Below are positions 32,241-39,303 of a DNA stretch of 41,054 nt, one piece after another. The notes below the pieces were generated by a model. It did not search any database. It was not told where the DNA came from and was given only the letters and a program-made list of their open reading frames with translations. Source of the stretch: Acidobacteriota bacterium (GTDB taxonomy: Bacteria; Acidobacteriota; Blastocatellia; Pyrinomonadales; Pyrinomonadaceae); the NCBI GenBank assembly GCA_003223975.1, contig QHXS01000047.1:1-41054 (forward strand), read 5' to 3'. The position numbers and the translations under genes were made by a program. Position 1 is the stretch's first letter, and each line of letters starts with the position of its first letter.

Positions 32241-32281
32241 AATAAAAGTAAAAAGGGCGGGGAACTTTGCGTTCCTCGCCC
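32241..32281 (-). terminator. Terminator after pilA
   Basis: On the minus strand GGGCGAGGAAC (32281-32271) pairs with GTTCCCCGCCC (32265-32255) with one mismatch and a 5-nt loop. TTTTTACTTTT follows. It begins 23 bp past the pilin stop. A partial terminator here would give much more pilin mRNA than ligase mRNA. Confidence 0.8.
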
Positions 32282-32303
32282 AGTCCAAACTATCTGAGTT
32301 CTA

Positions 32304-32807
32304 TTAGTTAGCCAATGGCGTACCAAGACCAACTGCGTCAGCATCAGCAAAGTGAGCCGTAAGAGCGACGTCGGCCATGATGACACCAGCCGTCGCGATA
32401 CCGAAACGTCGTGTTCCGGTCTGCGTCAAACCAGAGGTCGAGGTCGGAAGAGCTGAGAAGTAGAATGTCGCAGGCGTTGTAGCAGAAGCTGCCGTGCGGC
32501 CGCCTTGAAATTCGTAGTTGCTCTTTGTCTTGCTGCCGAGAACATTGTCGACCAGGTTCACACCCGAAAGAACTGTTCCCCAGTCTGCTGTATTGTTGCC
32601 AGCTGCACCAGCAAACTGACCGTTACCGGAAGTCGCCGAATACGTCATCTGTGCTCCATGCAACGTGCGCAGGGAGGAAATAGCTGAACCTTCGTTTGCC
32701 GAGCGGCGTGCCGCCAGCAGGTTCGGGATAGCGATCGCAGCGATGATACCGATGATAACAACGACGATCAAAAGTTCGATAAGTGAGAAACCTTTCTGAT
32801 TTTTCAT
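32304..32807 (-). CDS. pilA: Type IV pilin (PilA)
   Basis: The 167-residue prepilin starts at the ATG at 32807, giving the short leader MKNQKG. The prepilin peptidase cleaves before Phe7 (KG/FSLIELL), and Glu5 of the mature protein (Glu11) is present for assembly. The following hydrophobic helix (about 7-35) and ARRSANEGSAISSLRT are classic. The globular part is rich in Ser, Thr, Ala and Gly and has no Cys, so there is no disulfide loop. The upstream open frame (27 codons) is an artefact overlapping the promoter. Expression is expected to be sigma-54 dependent: a -24/-12 match lies at 32877-32893, and genes for PilR and PilS lie directly upstream. A strong terminator follows. Confidence 0.93.
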   Translation of the reverse strand: MKNQKGFSLIELLIVVVIIGIIAAIAIPNLLAARRSANEGSAISSLRTLHGAQMTYSATSGNGQFAGAAGNNTADWGTVLSGVNLVDNVLGSKTKSNYEFQGGRTAASATTPATFYFSALPTSTSGLTQTGTRRFGIATAGVIMADVALTAHFADADAVGLGTPLAN

Positions 32808-32876
32808 TTCTAGTTCACAATCTCCTAAAGTTTTGAGTGAAAGACGAAATCTACTTTTCCCAGACACCCTTTCATT

Positions 32877-32893
32877 ATCAAGACCCATGCCAA
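32877..32893 (-). promoter_or_regulatory. Sigma-54 (-24/-12) promoter of pilA
   Basis: Minus strand TTGGCATGGGTCTTGAT matches the RpoN consensus YTGGCACGRNNNTTGCW at 11 of its 13 or so specified bases. GG sits 10 bp from a GA in place of the usual GC. The predicted transcription start is near 32867, with a leader of about 60 nt to the pilA ATG. Confidence 0.6.
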
Positions 32894-33033
32894 AGAAGGC
32901 TTCGGATCGATCGTATCGTGTAAGTTATGCAATTGAAGGGGTTATGGAAAAGGTGGAAACGTCAATTTCGGGATGACGGCTAATTAAGGAGGTCCTACAC
33001 TTGCCGTAATAACAGATTGTGGCAGAAGTTGCT

Positions 33034-33058
33034 GACAATAATATGTCTAAAACGACAT
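33034..33058. promoter_or_regulatory. Candidate PilR enhancer sites upstream of pilA
   Basis: GACA (33034), TGTC (33044) and GACA (33054) occur at exact 10-bp steps, one helical turn. The last two form an inverted repeat, ATGTC-N6-GACAT (33043-33058). Pseudomonas PilR recognises TGTC-containing sites upstream of the pilA sigma-54 promoter. Here they lie about 165-190 bp before the predicted start, a normal enhancer distance. Confidence 0.45.
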
Positions 33059-33108
33059 CTAGGTAAGGGATAATCCCGAAGTGGGCATTGCGTGATGATG
33101 CTAGTAGT

Positions 33109-34506
33109 TTAACCGTCGCCGTTCCGCATTTTCGCGGAGAGGGTTCGAATATTGTGCTTATCCAGCAGATGTCGAAGCGAACGAACCTGCATCTGAAGCA
33201 GATCAGCCGCTTTCGTTTGGTTTCCGGATGTTTTCCTTAACGCTTCAACAACGTAGGTCTTTTCCAGATTGTCCAGATGGGCGGTCAGGTTCAACCCATC
33301 GTCCGGAAGGTCAAATTCGGCATTTATTCGCTCCGGATTGTAACTCGTAACATGATCCGGTAGACGCTCAGGCTGAATTTCATCGCCACGTTCCAAGGCG
33401 ACGGCACGTTCGATCGTATGCTCGAGCTCCCGTACATTGCCGCCCCACATGTAGTTTTCCAGAAGTTGCATAGCCTTCGGAGAAATGCCTAAGCGTCTCC
33501 CGCCCTGTTCGCAGAATTTGTTCACGAAATGGTATGCCAAGTCCGAAATATCTTCCGGACGTTCGCGAAGAGAAGGAAGATTTATCGGTATGACCGAGAT
33601 TCTGTAGAAAAGGTCCTCGCGAAAAGTACCGTCATTCGTCATCTGTTTCAGATCTCTGTTCGTTGCAGCTATTACGCGAGTGTCCACTGGAATCTCATCA
33701 TGGGCACCAACGGGCCGGACCTTGCGCTCCTGGAGAGAACGTAAGAGCTTTACCTGCATGGCGGGAGACATCTCGCCGATCTCATCCAGGAAAATGGTGC
33801 CCTTATTCGATGCTTCGAAAAGTCCTTTACGATTCGCATTCGCACCCGTGAACGAACCTTTCACATACCCGAATAGCTCCGACTCAAGCAGCGTTTCCGT
33901 AAAAGCGCCGCAATTGATCGAAATGAACGGCTTTTCGGCACGCGGACTAAGATCGTGAATGGCTCGTGCGACGAGCTCTTTCCCGGTGCCGCTTTCACCG
34001 TTGATCAAAACAGTCGATTGAACCTCGGCAACAGTCTCGATCATTTGAAAGATCGCCTGCATTTTTGCCGAACTCCCGACAATATTTTTTACGCTGCCGC
34101 GTTCTCGTTGAGCACGCTTGAATGCACGGTTCTCATCAATTAGAGCCTGCTTTTCAAGGGTCTTTTTGACTATAAGTTTGAGTTCTTCAACGTCGAAGGG
34201 TTTTTGAATGAAATCGTCAGCTCCGAGCTTAAATGCTTCGCGCGCCGTTTCGACCGACGCAAACGCTGTCATCAGGATCACGCCAAGTTCAGGCTGGGTT
34301 TCGCGTAGGGCCTGCAACATCTCGATGCCATCCATATCCGGCATTTTGACGTCGGAAATAACGACGTCGGCGGGCTCCGCCTGCAGTATTTCCAGGGCCT
34401 CTCGCCCGTTCATAGCCGTACGGATAGTATGTCCGTCGCCCTCAAAGACAAGGTTCAAAAGTTGCCGGTAACTTTGTTCGTCGTCGACGATAAGTATGTT
34501 TGACAT
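33109..34506 (-). CDS. pilR: Sigma-54-dependent response regulator (PilR/NtrC family)
   Basis: The 465-residue protein activates RpoN promoters. Its receiver domain (about 1-120) has Asp8/Asp9 (IVDDE), the phospho-acceptor Asp52 (VVISDVKMPDMDG) and Lys in FIQKPFD. The AAA+ domain (about 142-375) has Walker A GESGTGKELVARAIH, the sigma-54-contact loop GSFTGANA (a Ser variant of GAFTGA), Walker B KGTIFLDEIGEM and the arginine-finger region FREDLFYRISV. A Fis-type helix-turn-helix ends the protein (NQTKAADLLQMQVRSLRHLL). Its place between pilS and pilA, and the promoter type before pilA, support the PilR name. The 84-bp spacer after pilS suggests co-transcription with the kinase. Confidence 0.92.
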   Translation of the reverse strand: MSNILIVDDEQSYRQLLNLVFEGDGHTIRTAMNGREALEILQAEPADVVISDVKMPDMDGIEMLQALRETQPELGVILMTAFASVETAREAFKLGADDFIQKPFDVEELKLIVKKTLEKQALIDENRAFKRAQRERGSVKNIVGSSAKMQAIFQMIETVAEVQSTVLINGESGTGKELVARAIHDLSPRAEKPFISINCGAFTETLLESELFGYVKGSFTGANANRKGLFEASNKGTIFLDEIGEMSPAMQVKLLRSLQERKVRPVGAHDEIPVDTRVIAATNRDLKQMTNDGTFREDLFYRISVIPINLPSLRERPEDISDLAYHFVNKFCEQGGRRLGISPKAMQLLENYMWGGNVRELEHTIERAVALERGDEIQPERLPDHVTSYNPERINAEFDLPDDGLNLTAHLDNLEKTYVVEALRKTSGNQTKAADLLQMQVRSLRHLLDKHNIRTLSAKMRNGDG

Positions 34507-34590
34507 TTCGGGTTAAAAATTTGCAGAGGGCGCGACCAGAAGGTGCTTTTTGGGCCGCAATTAGATTTTCGCAGAATTAAAGGTTTTTAT

Positions 34591-36354
34591 TCAAGAAGAA
34601 ACTTTGTCATCCGCGCTTCCGACGTTCAAAAAGGTCTTTATCGGAGCGTTCGGACTCTCCGATTCGTGTATATCCCCGTTCCGATCGCTTTGCAAAGGTT
34701 TCGAATCGGCCGGAAGCTCGATCGTAATCACCGTGCCTTCTCCTTCGGCGCTTCGTACGCGGATCACCCCTTTATGATCTCGGACAATTTGGTAGACGAT
34801 CGAGAGTCCAAGCCCGGTCCCGCCGGTGGTTGAGTTGGAAAAAGGCTCGAAAAGCTGTTCCACCTGTTCAGGGGGCATTCCAGCCCCCGTGTCGGAAAAC
34901 GTGACCTGAATACGCTTGTTGGCTGATTTTTCCAAGCCAATCACGAATTTACCGCCGTCGGGCATCGCATTTATCGAATTGCGCGCAAGGTTCCAAAATA
35001 TTTGTTTTAGCTGCGTAACATCACCAAGGATCATTATCGGACAGTCTGGAAGTTCAAGAATGATCTCATGCTTGTCAGAAACATCTGGACTGTGGCGGAT
35101 GAGTTTCGCGGTTTCGCGTATCGCTTCACAGATATCGGTTTCGACAAAATTCCCGGCTTTTGGCCTCGCATAGGTCAGAAAGTTACTGATTATGTTATTC
35201 AGCCGGTCTGATTCTCGCATGATTATCTGCATCAGTTCCGCATGGACCGATTCTTTCGGCGTGCTCGATTCCAGTACCTGGATCGCCCCGCGCATTGCAC
35301 CCAACGGATTTCGGATCTCATGCGCGAGCCCTGCTCCTACACGCCCAACGGCAGCAAGGCGATCTTTTCGACGAACATTCTCTTCCATCGAGCGAATCTC
35401 GGTAAGATCCTGAAATGTGACTATCAAGCCGGAAGTTTCATTTGTTTCCGAGAACAGCAGCGAAACACTGTACCCGATATGGACCGCAAAACCCTGCGGC
35501 GTTACCAGATCGGCCTCGAACCTCGGCGGCTGATCCGGATCATGAACTTCGCCAAATGCCAGGTCGACCGACTCGGTGATGTCGCCGAACAGATCATGGA
35601 TCGAGGAGCCGATCATTTGGTCGGAAGAAAATCCGGTTATCTCTGACGCGGCGGCGTTGAAAGTGTATATCTTGCCGTCGAGGTCGGTTGTTATCAAACC
35701 AGAGCGTATCGACTCGATGATACGTTCATGCAGCATGCGAAGATTCGCGAGACTTTTAGTTGCCTCCTCGAGCAGTTCTCCCGAGGACCTTCGTTCGGCC
35801 AGGCGCGCAGAAAGTAACCCGACTATTAGGAATGCCACTACATTGAAGCTTACGACCTGTACTATCTTGGCGGCAGGTTGATTCGTAATTCCACCGGAAA
35901 TGAGTCCAGCTGCGCTGGTAAGTGCCAGAGCCCCGAACAATCCTACGCAGATGAACGACATGATCAGGGTCGCAAAGGGCTTCAGAAATATGCTCGAAAC
36001 GCTTATTAGAACGATATAGAGCGTTATGTAGGGCGAAGAAAGATCGTCAGTTCTCCAAATAAGCCACGTGATCAAAAGTGCATCGATAAGAAACTGAGTC
36101 CAAATTTGCCATGTCAGGTTTTGGCTTAGCCGCAGTAAAAAGAAATATACGATCGTGAACCCGACGGCTATGATGAAAACTAATGCCAGCCCCTGTGGAA
36201 AGCGCTCGAATGAAAGCTCCATCCGCCCGCTGTACCAAAACCACGTCGTGATAAGCAGGAGGAAAACGACGATCAGCCGCCCGATGATAAGCGTCTGGAC
36301 GCTTTGCACCCATGAGAAATTTGCAGTTATCGGGTTTTGTTTTAAACTCGACAT
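34591..36354 (-). CDS. pilS: PilS-type membrane sensor histidine kinase
   Basis: The 587-residue protein starts at the ATG at 36354; an in-frame TTG 15 bp upstream is less likely. Six transmembrane helices fill the first 185 residues, as in PilS, which senses pilin in the membrane. A short coiled coil leads to a PAS domain (about 205-320, GLITTDLDGKIYTFNAAASEITG). Next is the HisKA box RVGAGLAHEIRNPLG with phospho-acceptor His345, then the HATPase with NLARNSINAMPDGG, FSDTGAGMPPEQ and TGGTGLGLSIVYQIV. It should phosphorylate PilR. Only 29 bp separate it from the divergent cupin gene, so the two promoters overlap each other's coding starts. Confidence 0.92.
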   Translation of the reverse strand: MSSLKQNPITANFSWVQSVQTLIIGRLIVVFLLLITTWFWYSGRMELSFERFPQGLALVFIIAVGFTIVYFFLLRLSQNLTWQIWTQFLIDALLITWLIWRTDDLSSPYITLYIVLISVSSIFLKPFATLIMSFICVGLFGALALTSAAGLISGGITNQPAAKIVQVVSFNVVAFLIVGLLSARLAERRSSGELLEEATKSLANLRMLHERIIESIRSGLITTDLDGKIYTFNAAASEITGFSSDQMIGSSIHDLFGDITESVDLAFGEVHDPDQPPRFEADLVTPQGFAVHIGYSVSLLFSETNETSGLIVTFQDLTEIRSMEENVRRKDRLAAVGRVGAGLAHEIRNPLGAMRGAIQVLESSTPKESVHAELMQIIMRESDRLNNIISNFLTYARPKAGNFVETDICEAIRETAKLIRHSPDVSDKHEIILELPDCPIMILGDVTQLKQIFWNLARNSINAMPDGGKFVIGLEKSANKRIQVTFSDTGAGMPPEQVEQLFEPFSNSTTGGTGLGLSIVYQIVRDHKGVIRVRSAEGEGTVITIELPADSKPLQSDRNGDIHESESPNAPIKTFLNVGSADDKVSS

Positions 36355-36383
36355 TACTGAAAACAGCAATTAACTAAAGACTT

Positions 36384-36752
36384 ATGGAACTGAAAGATGA
36401 GATCGGGACGACTGAAGAACGCCCGTGGGGAAATTTTACCATTCTTGACGAGGGAAGCGGTTATAAAGTTAAGCGCATCGAGGTTTTTCCCGGGAAGCGG
36501 CTCAGTTATCAAAGGCATTCGAAACGTGCTGAACATTGGTTTGTGGTCGCCGGAACGGCAAAGGCGACATTAAACGACGAAGAGTTTATATTATCGAGCG
36601 GCGAAAAGATCGACATCCGAATTGGTGACGCACACCGTGTCGAAAACCCGCACGAATCGGAAATCTGCATCTTCATCGAAGTACAAACGGGCACGTATTT
36701 TGGCGAGGATGACATCGTCCGGCTCGACGATGACTTTGGCCGTGTGGCTTAG
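36384..36752 (+). CDS. Stand-alone phosphomannose isomerase type II cupin
   Basis: The 122-residue protein equals the C-terminal cupin of bifunctional ManC/AlgA enzymes. It has RPWGNFTILDEGSGYKVKRI, then PGKRLSYQRHSKRAEHWFVV with the metal-binding Gln/His cluster, then GTAKATLND and the second half IDIRIGDAHRVENP. It should interconvert mannose-6-phosphate and fructose-6-phosphate, feeding GDP-mannose and related sugars, in the cytoplasm. The guanylyltransferase half of the usual fusion is absent here and may be encoded elsewhere. It is divergent from pilS and convergent with gmhB, whose stop is 4 bp away. Together with the next three genes it makes a small sugar/LPS cluster. Confidence 0.88.
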   Translation: MELKDEIGTTEERPWGNFTILDEGSGYKVKRIEVFPGKRLSYQRHSKRAEHWFVVAGTAKATLNDEEFILSSGEKIDIRIGDAHRVENPHESEICIFIEVQTGTYFGEDDIVRLDDDFGRVA

Positions 36753-36756
36753 AAAA

Positions 36757-37302
36757 TCAGTTTTGGAACGAGACTATCTGTTGCGCCGCATCGAATAGGT
36801 TTTCGGCGATTATTTCCGGCTTTTGTCGCAATAGTTTCTCATGTTCCACGCCATATCCGGTCTTAACGAGCGCGGTGCGAATGCCGGCCGCTTCGCCAGT
36901 CTCGACGTCAAGGGTCTTATCCCCGATCATCCACGAATTTTCAAAGTCCACACCAAAAGTTTGATCGGCATCGCGGATCATTTGCAGTCGCGGTTTGCGG
37001 CATTCGCATCCCGCGTCTGGCAGGTGAGGGCAAAAATAGAAACCGTCGATAGTATTACCTAAAGCCACCTGCATTTCCCGGTGTATCGTGTGCATCGCTT
37101 CCTCGTCGTAAATTCCACGGCCAATTCCGGACTGATTCGTAAGTACTATTAATCGAAATCCTGAAGACTTCAACAGTTCGACCGCTTGCTTTGTAAAATG
37201 GAAAAGTTTCAGGTCCTCGATGCGCGACAGAAAATTCACTTCTTCGATCATCGTACCGTCGCGGTCGAGAAAGACGGTTTTTTGCTTACGCACGCTTTTC
37301 AT
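36757..37302 (-). CDS. gmhB: D-glycero-D-manno-heptose 1,7-bisphosphate 7-phosphatase
   Basis: The 181-residue protein belongs to the HAD-IIIA histidinol-phosphatase-like family. The catalytic Asp13 and Asp15 are in VFLDRDGTM, followed by LTNQSGIGRG and the loop-zinc site CPHLPDAGCECRKP. The closing motif is WMIGDKTLDVETGEAAG, with the metal-binding Asp. It removes the 7-phosphate during ADP-heptose synthesis for the LPS core. Its start lies 17 bp inside the end of the heptosyltransferase gene, so it is translationally coupled to it. Confidence 0.92.
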   Translation of the reverse strand: MKSVRKQKTVFLDRDGTMIEEVNFLSRIEDLKLFHFTKQAVELLKSSGFRLIVLTNQSGIGRGIYDEEAMHTIHREMQVALGNTIDGFYFCPHLPDAGCECRKPRLQMIRDADQTFGVDFENSWMIGDKTLDVETGEAAGIRTALVKTGYGVEHEKLLRQKPEIIAENLFDAAQQIVSFQN

Positions 37303-38326
37303 TCAACATCCCGAGAATTTTGGCATAGACAGTATCCGGCGATATCCGCGTCATGCACCGATGGTCGATCGGACACGTGCGAAGCATACACGGCGAGCAT
37401 TCAACCTCTTCGCGAACCACAGAAGCGTTTGGAGCGAAAGGACGCGTCACAACCTCATTTGTCGGTCCAAAGATCACCAGCGTTTTCGTACCAACGGTGG
37501 CCGCTAGATGAGCAAGCCCCATATCGTTTGACGCGAATAGATCGATCTCGGCAAGTATCGCCGACGCCGCGGCGAGATCGGTATTGCCAGTCAAATCGAT
37601 GATATCGGAGTTTGCAAGTGCAGCTACCCGGGCCGAGATCTCGACTTCCTCTTTTGCTCCCAACAGTAAAACATTTGCACCGCTCGAAACGATCAGATCG
37701 GCAAGACTGGCAAATTTTTCCTCGCCCCAACGTTTTGCTGTTGAGTTGGTCGATCCAACGCCAAACCCGATCGTGGGTTTCGCGGAATCCAGGCCTGCTT
37801 CCACGAGCGTTTTTCGAGCCTTCACGCGCCGACTTTCAGAAACTGCGAGTTGTCGATCCGATGGAATCGCATCAAACGAAATTGCGCTATCGGTTCGCTT
37901 CGCGAGTTCTTCGATCAGCTTCAGGTAATAGAACACCTGGTGCCTTTCATTTTGCCACGAAGGCGGTTTGATCGGGTCCGTAAGCAAAATGCCGCGGCCC
38001 TCGCGGCTATAGCCGATCCGTTGGTTTATTCCTGCTAAACGAACCACCGCCGCAGATCGAAATGAATTCGTAAATAGTAATGCAAGATCGTACTTACCCT
38101 GTGCCACGCGTCTTGATTCGCGGATAGTATCTCGCAATCCCGAACCCTCATTTTCGATCGTCAATATACGGTCGATTTGATCAAACTCCTGAAAAACGCC
38201 CAAAGCCCACGGCTTTGTGTACAAAGTGATGTTCGCTTGCGGATATAAGCTGCGCAATGCTCGCAGTGCCGGAATGGTCATAACCGCGTCGCCGATCCAA
38301 TTTGCACCGCGAACTAATATCTTCAT
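37286..38326 (-). CDS. waaF: ADP-heptose:LPS heptosyltransferase II (GT9)
   Basis: The 346-residue protein has the GT9 N-terminus MKILVRGANWIGDAVMTIPAL and FTNSFRSAAVVRLAGINQRIGY. The donor-binding half contains GFGVGSTNSTAKRWGEEKFASL, then FASNDMGLAHLAATVGTKTLVIFGPT, and a Cys-rich ECSPCMLRTCPIDHRCM tail typical of WaaF. It adds the second heptose to the inner core of LPS at the cytoplasmic face. It lies 9 bp after the epimerase gene and overlaps gmhB, so the three form an LPS-heptose operon. Confidence 0.9.
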   Translation of the reverse strand: MKILVRGANWIGDAVMTIPALRALRSLYPQANITLYTKPWALGVFQEFDQIDRILTIENEGSGLRDTIRESRRVAQGKYDLALLFTNSFRSAAVVRLAGINQRIGYSREGRGILLTDPIKPPSWQNERHQVFYYLKLIEELAKRTDSAISFDAIPSDRQLAVSESRRVKARKTLVEAGLDSAKPTIGFGVGSTNSTAKRWGEEKFASLADLIVSSGANVLLLGAKEEVEISARVAALANSDIIDLTGNTDLAAASAILAEIDLFASNDMGLAHLAATVGTKTLVIFGPTNEVVTRPFAPNASVVREEVECSPCMLRTCPIDHRCMTRISPDTVYAKILGMLNEKRA

Positions 38327-38335
38327 GCGTCGGTA

Positions 38336-39202
38336 CTATATTTCCGATGAAGGACCTCGTTGGAAAAGGGTCCTCAAGCCTTCATCGAGGCTCATGTTCG
38401 GCATCCATCCTAACTCCTGCGAGACTCTGTTAAGCGAGGAAACATACCTGAACGGAATCGGGTCCGGTAGGGGATTCTTATCATCAATCACAGCTTGTAG
38501 TCCGGAAACCGTTTCCATCTTCTCGATCAATCGGTTCAATGTGAGAGCATTCGCGGTCCCGCCGCCAAGGTTGTACAACCCATGCCGAATCATCGAATTG
38601 GCAAACTCATCGCAAGCCGACGCGAGGTCGCGGACATGCAAATGATCGCGAACGGGCAAACCGTTTCCAGGCAATCGTATGCGCCCGCCCCTGTTTATTG
38701 CGTCGGCCAGCGAGCCCACAAATCCAGGCGTGTTCCCATCGCTCGGAGGTGCGTAAACATTTGAAAGCCGAAAAATGCACGAACGGAAGCCGTTTTGCCC
38801 GGCGTAGTATTCTACATAGCGCTCCGCGATCAATTTCGACCATTCGAGCACGGATTGGCCGGCATAGAGAGTTGGGCATTCTTCGGGCACTTCGGCATAA
38901 TTATCCGCGAAGCGTCCGTAAACATCTTTCGTCGATGCAAAGATGAACGCAGCGTCCTTCCGCATATTTTTCAAAATGTTGATTGTTCCTTCGACATTTA
39001 TTAGAAAAACTTCTTCCGACGCTTCGGGCGACTTGTCGAGGCATGCGGCGAGATGGATCACAAGATCGTATTCCGACGCAATCGCCGCATCTTCCATGCT
39101 GAGAATATTCGCTCCATCACGGCGCGACAGGTTGTCGGCGTGGAAATGCCGCCGCAAATGCGTACCGAGATAGCCGCTTCCGCCTGTTACCAAAACTTTC
39201 AT
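38336..39202 (-). CDS. NAD-dependent epimerase/dehydratase (SDR) with an unusual active site
   Basis: The 288-residue protein has the Rossmann fingerprint VTGGSGYLGTHL, an NAD-contacting DLVIHLAA strand, a serine-containing FIFASTKDVYG strand and the substrate-side RLSNVYAPPSDGNTPGFV. In extended SDRs the catalytic pair is YxxxK. Here the Lys is Lys123 in LEWSKLIAERY, but the residue four before it is Leu119, and the nearest Tyr (Tyr113) is ten residues away. Either another Tyr serves or the protein has lost redox catalysis. Overall it resembles nucleotide-sugar epimerases of the GalE/RmlD group. It is the first gene of the run with waaF and gmhB, so a sugar for the LPS core or O-chain is likely. 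Confidence 0.8.
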   Translation of the reverse strand: MKVLVTGGSGYLGTHLRRHFHADNLSRRDGANILSMEDAAIASEYDLVIHLAACLDKSPEASEEVFLINVEGTINILKNMRKDAAFIFASTKDVYGRFADNYAEVPEECPTLYAGQSVLEWSKLIAERYVEYYAGQNGFRSCIFRLSNVYAPPSDGNTPGFVGSLADAINRGGRIRLPGNGLPVRDHLHVRDLASACDEFANSMIRHGLYNLGGGTANALTLNRLIEKMETVSGLQAVIDDKNPLPDPIPFRYVSSLNRVSQELGWMPNMSLDEGLRTLFQRGPSSEI

Positions 39203-39303
39203 CTCAGAATATTGCTAGACACCTTTGACCTTAAGCCGATAAGATTTTACAGGGCAGTCAATTAAAACCAAACCTCACTTTCCTCAGGTTCGCTCGCCGC
39301 GAA

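Noticed and set aside
33020-33032. TGGCAGAAGTTGC on the plus strand as a sigma-54 promoter
   Set aside because: GG and GC are separated by 8 bp instead of 10, and it points away from pilA with no gene to drive.
33067-33077. GGGATAATCCC as a terminator for pilR
   Set aside because: The stem is only 4 bp with no U-run; pilR has no convincing terminator before the pilA promoter region.
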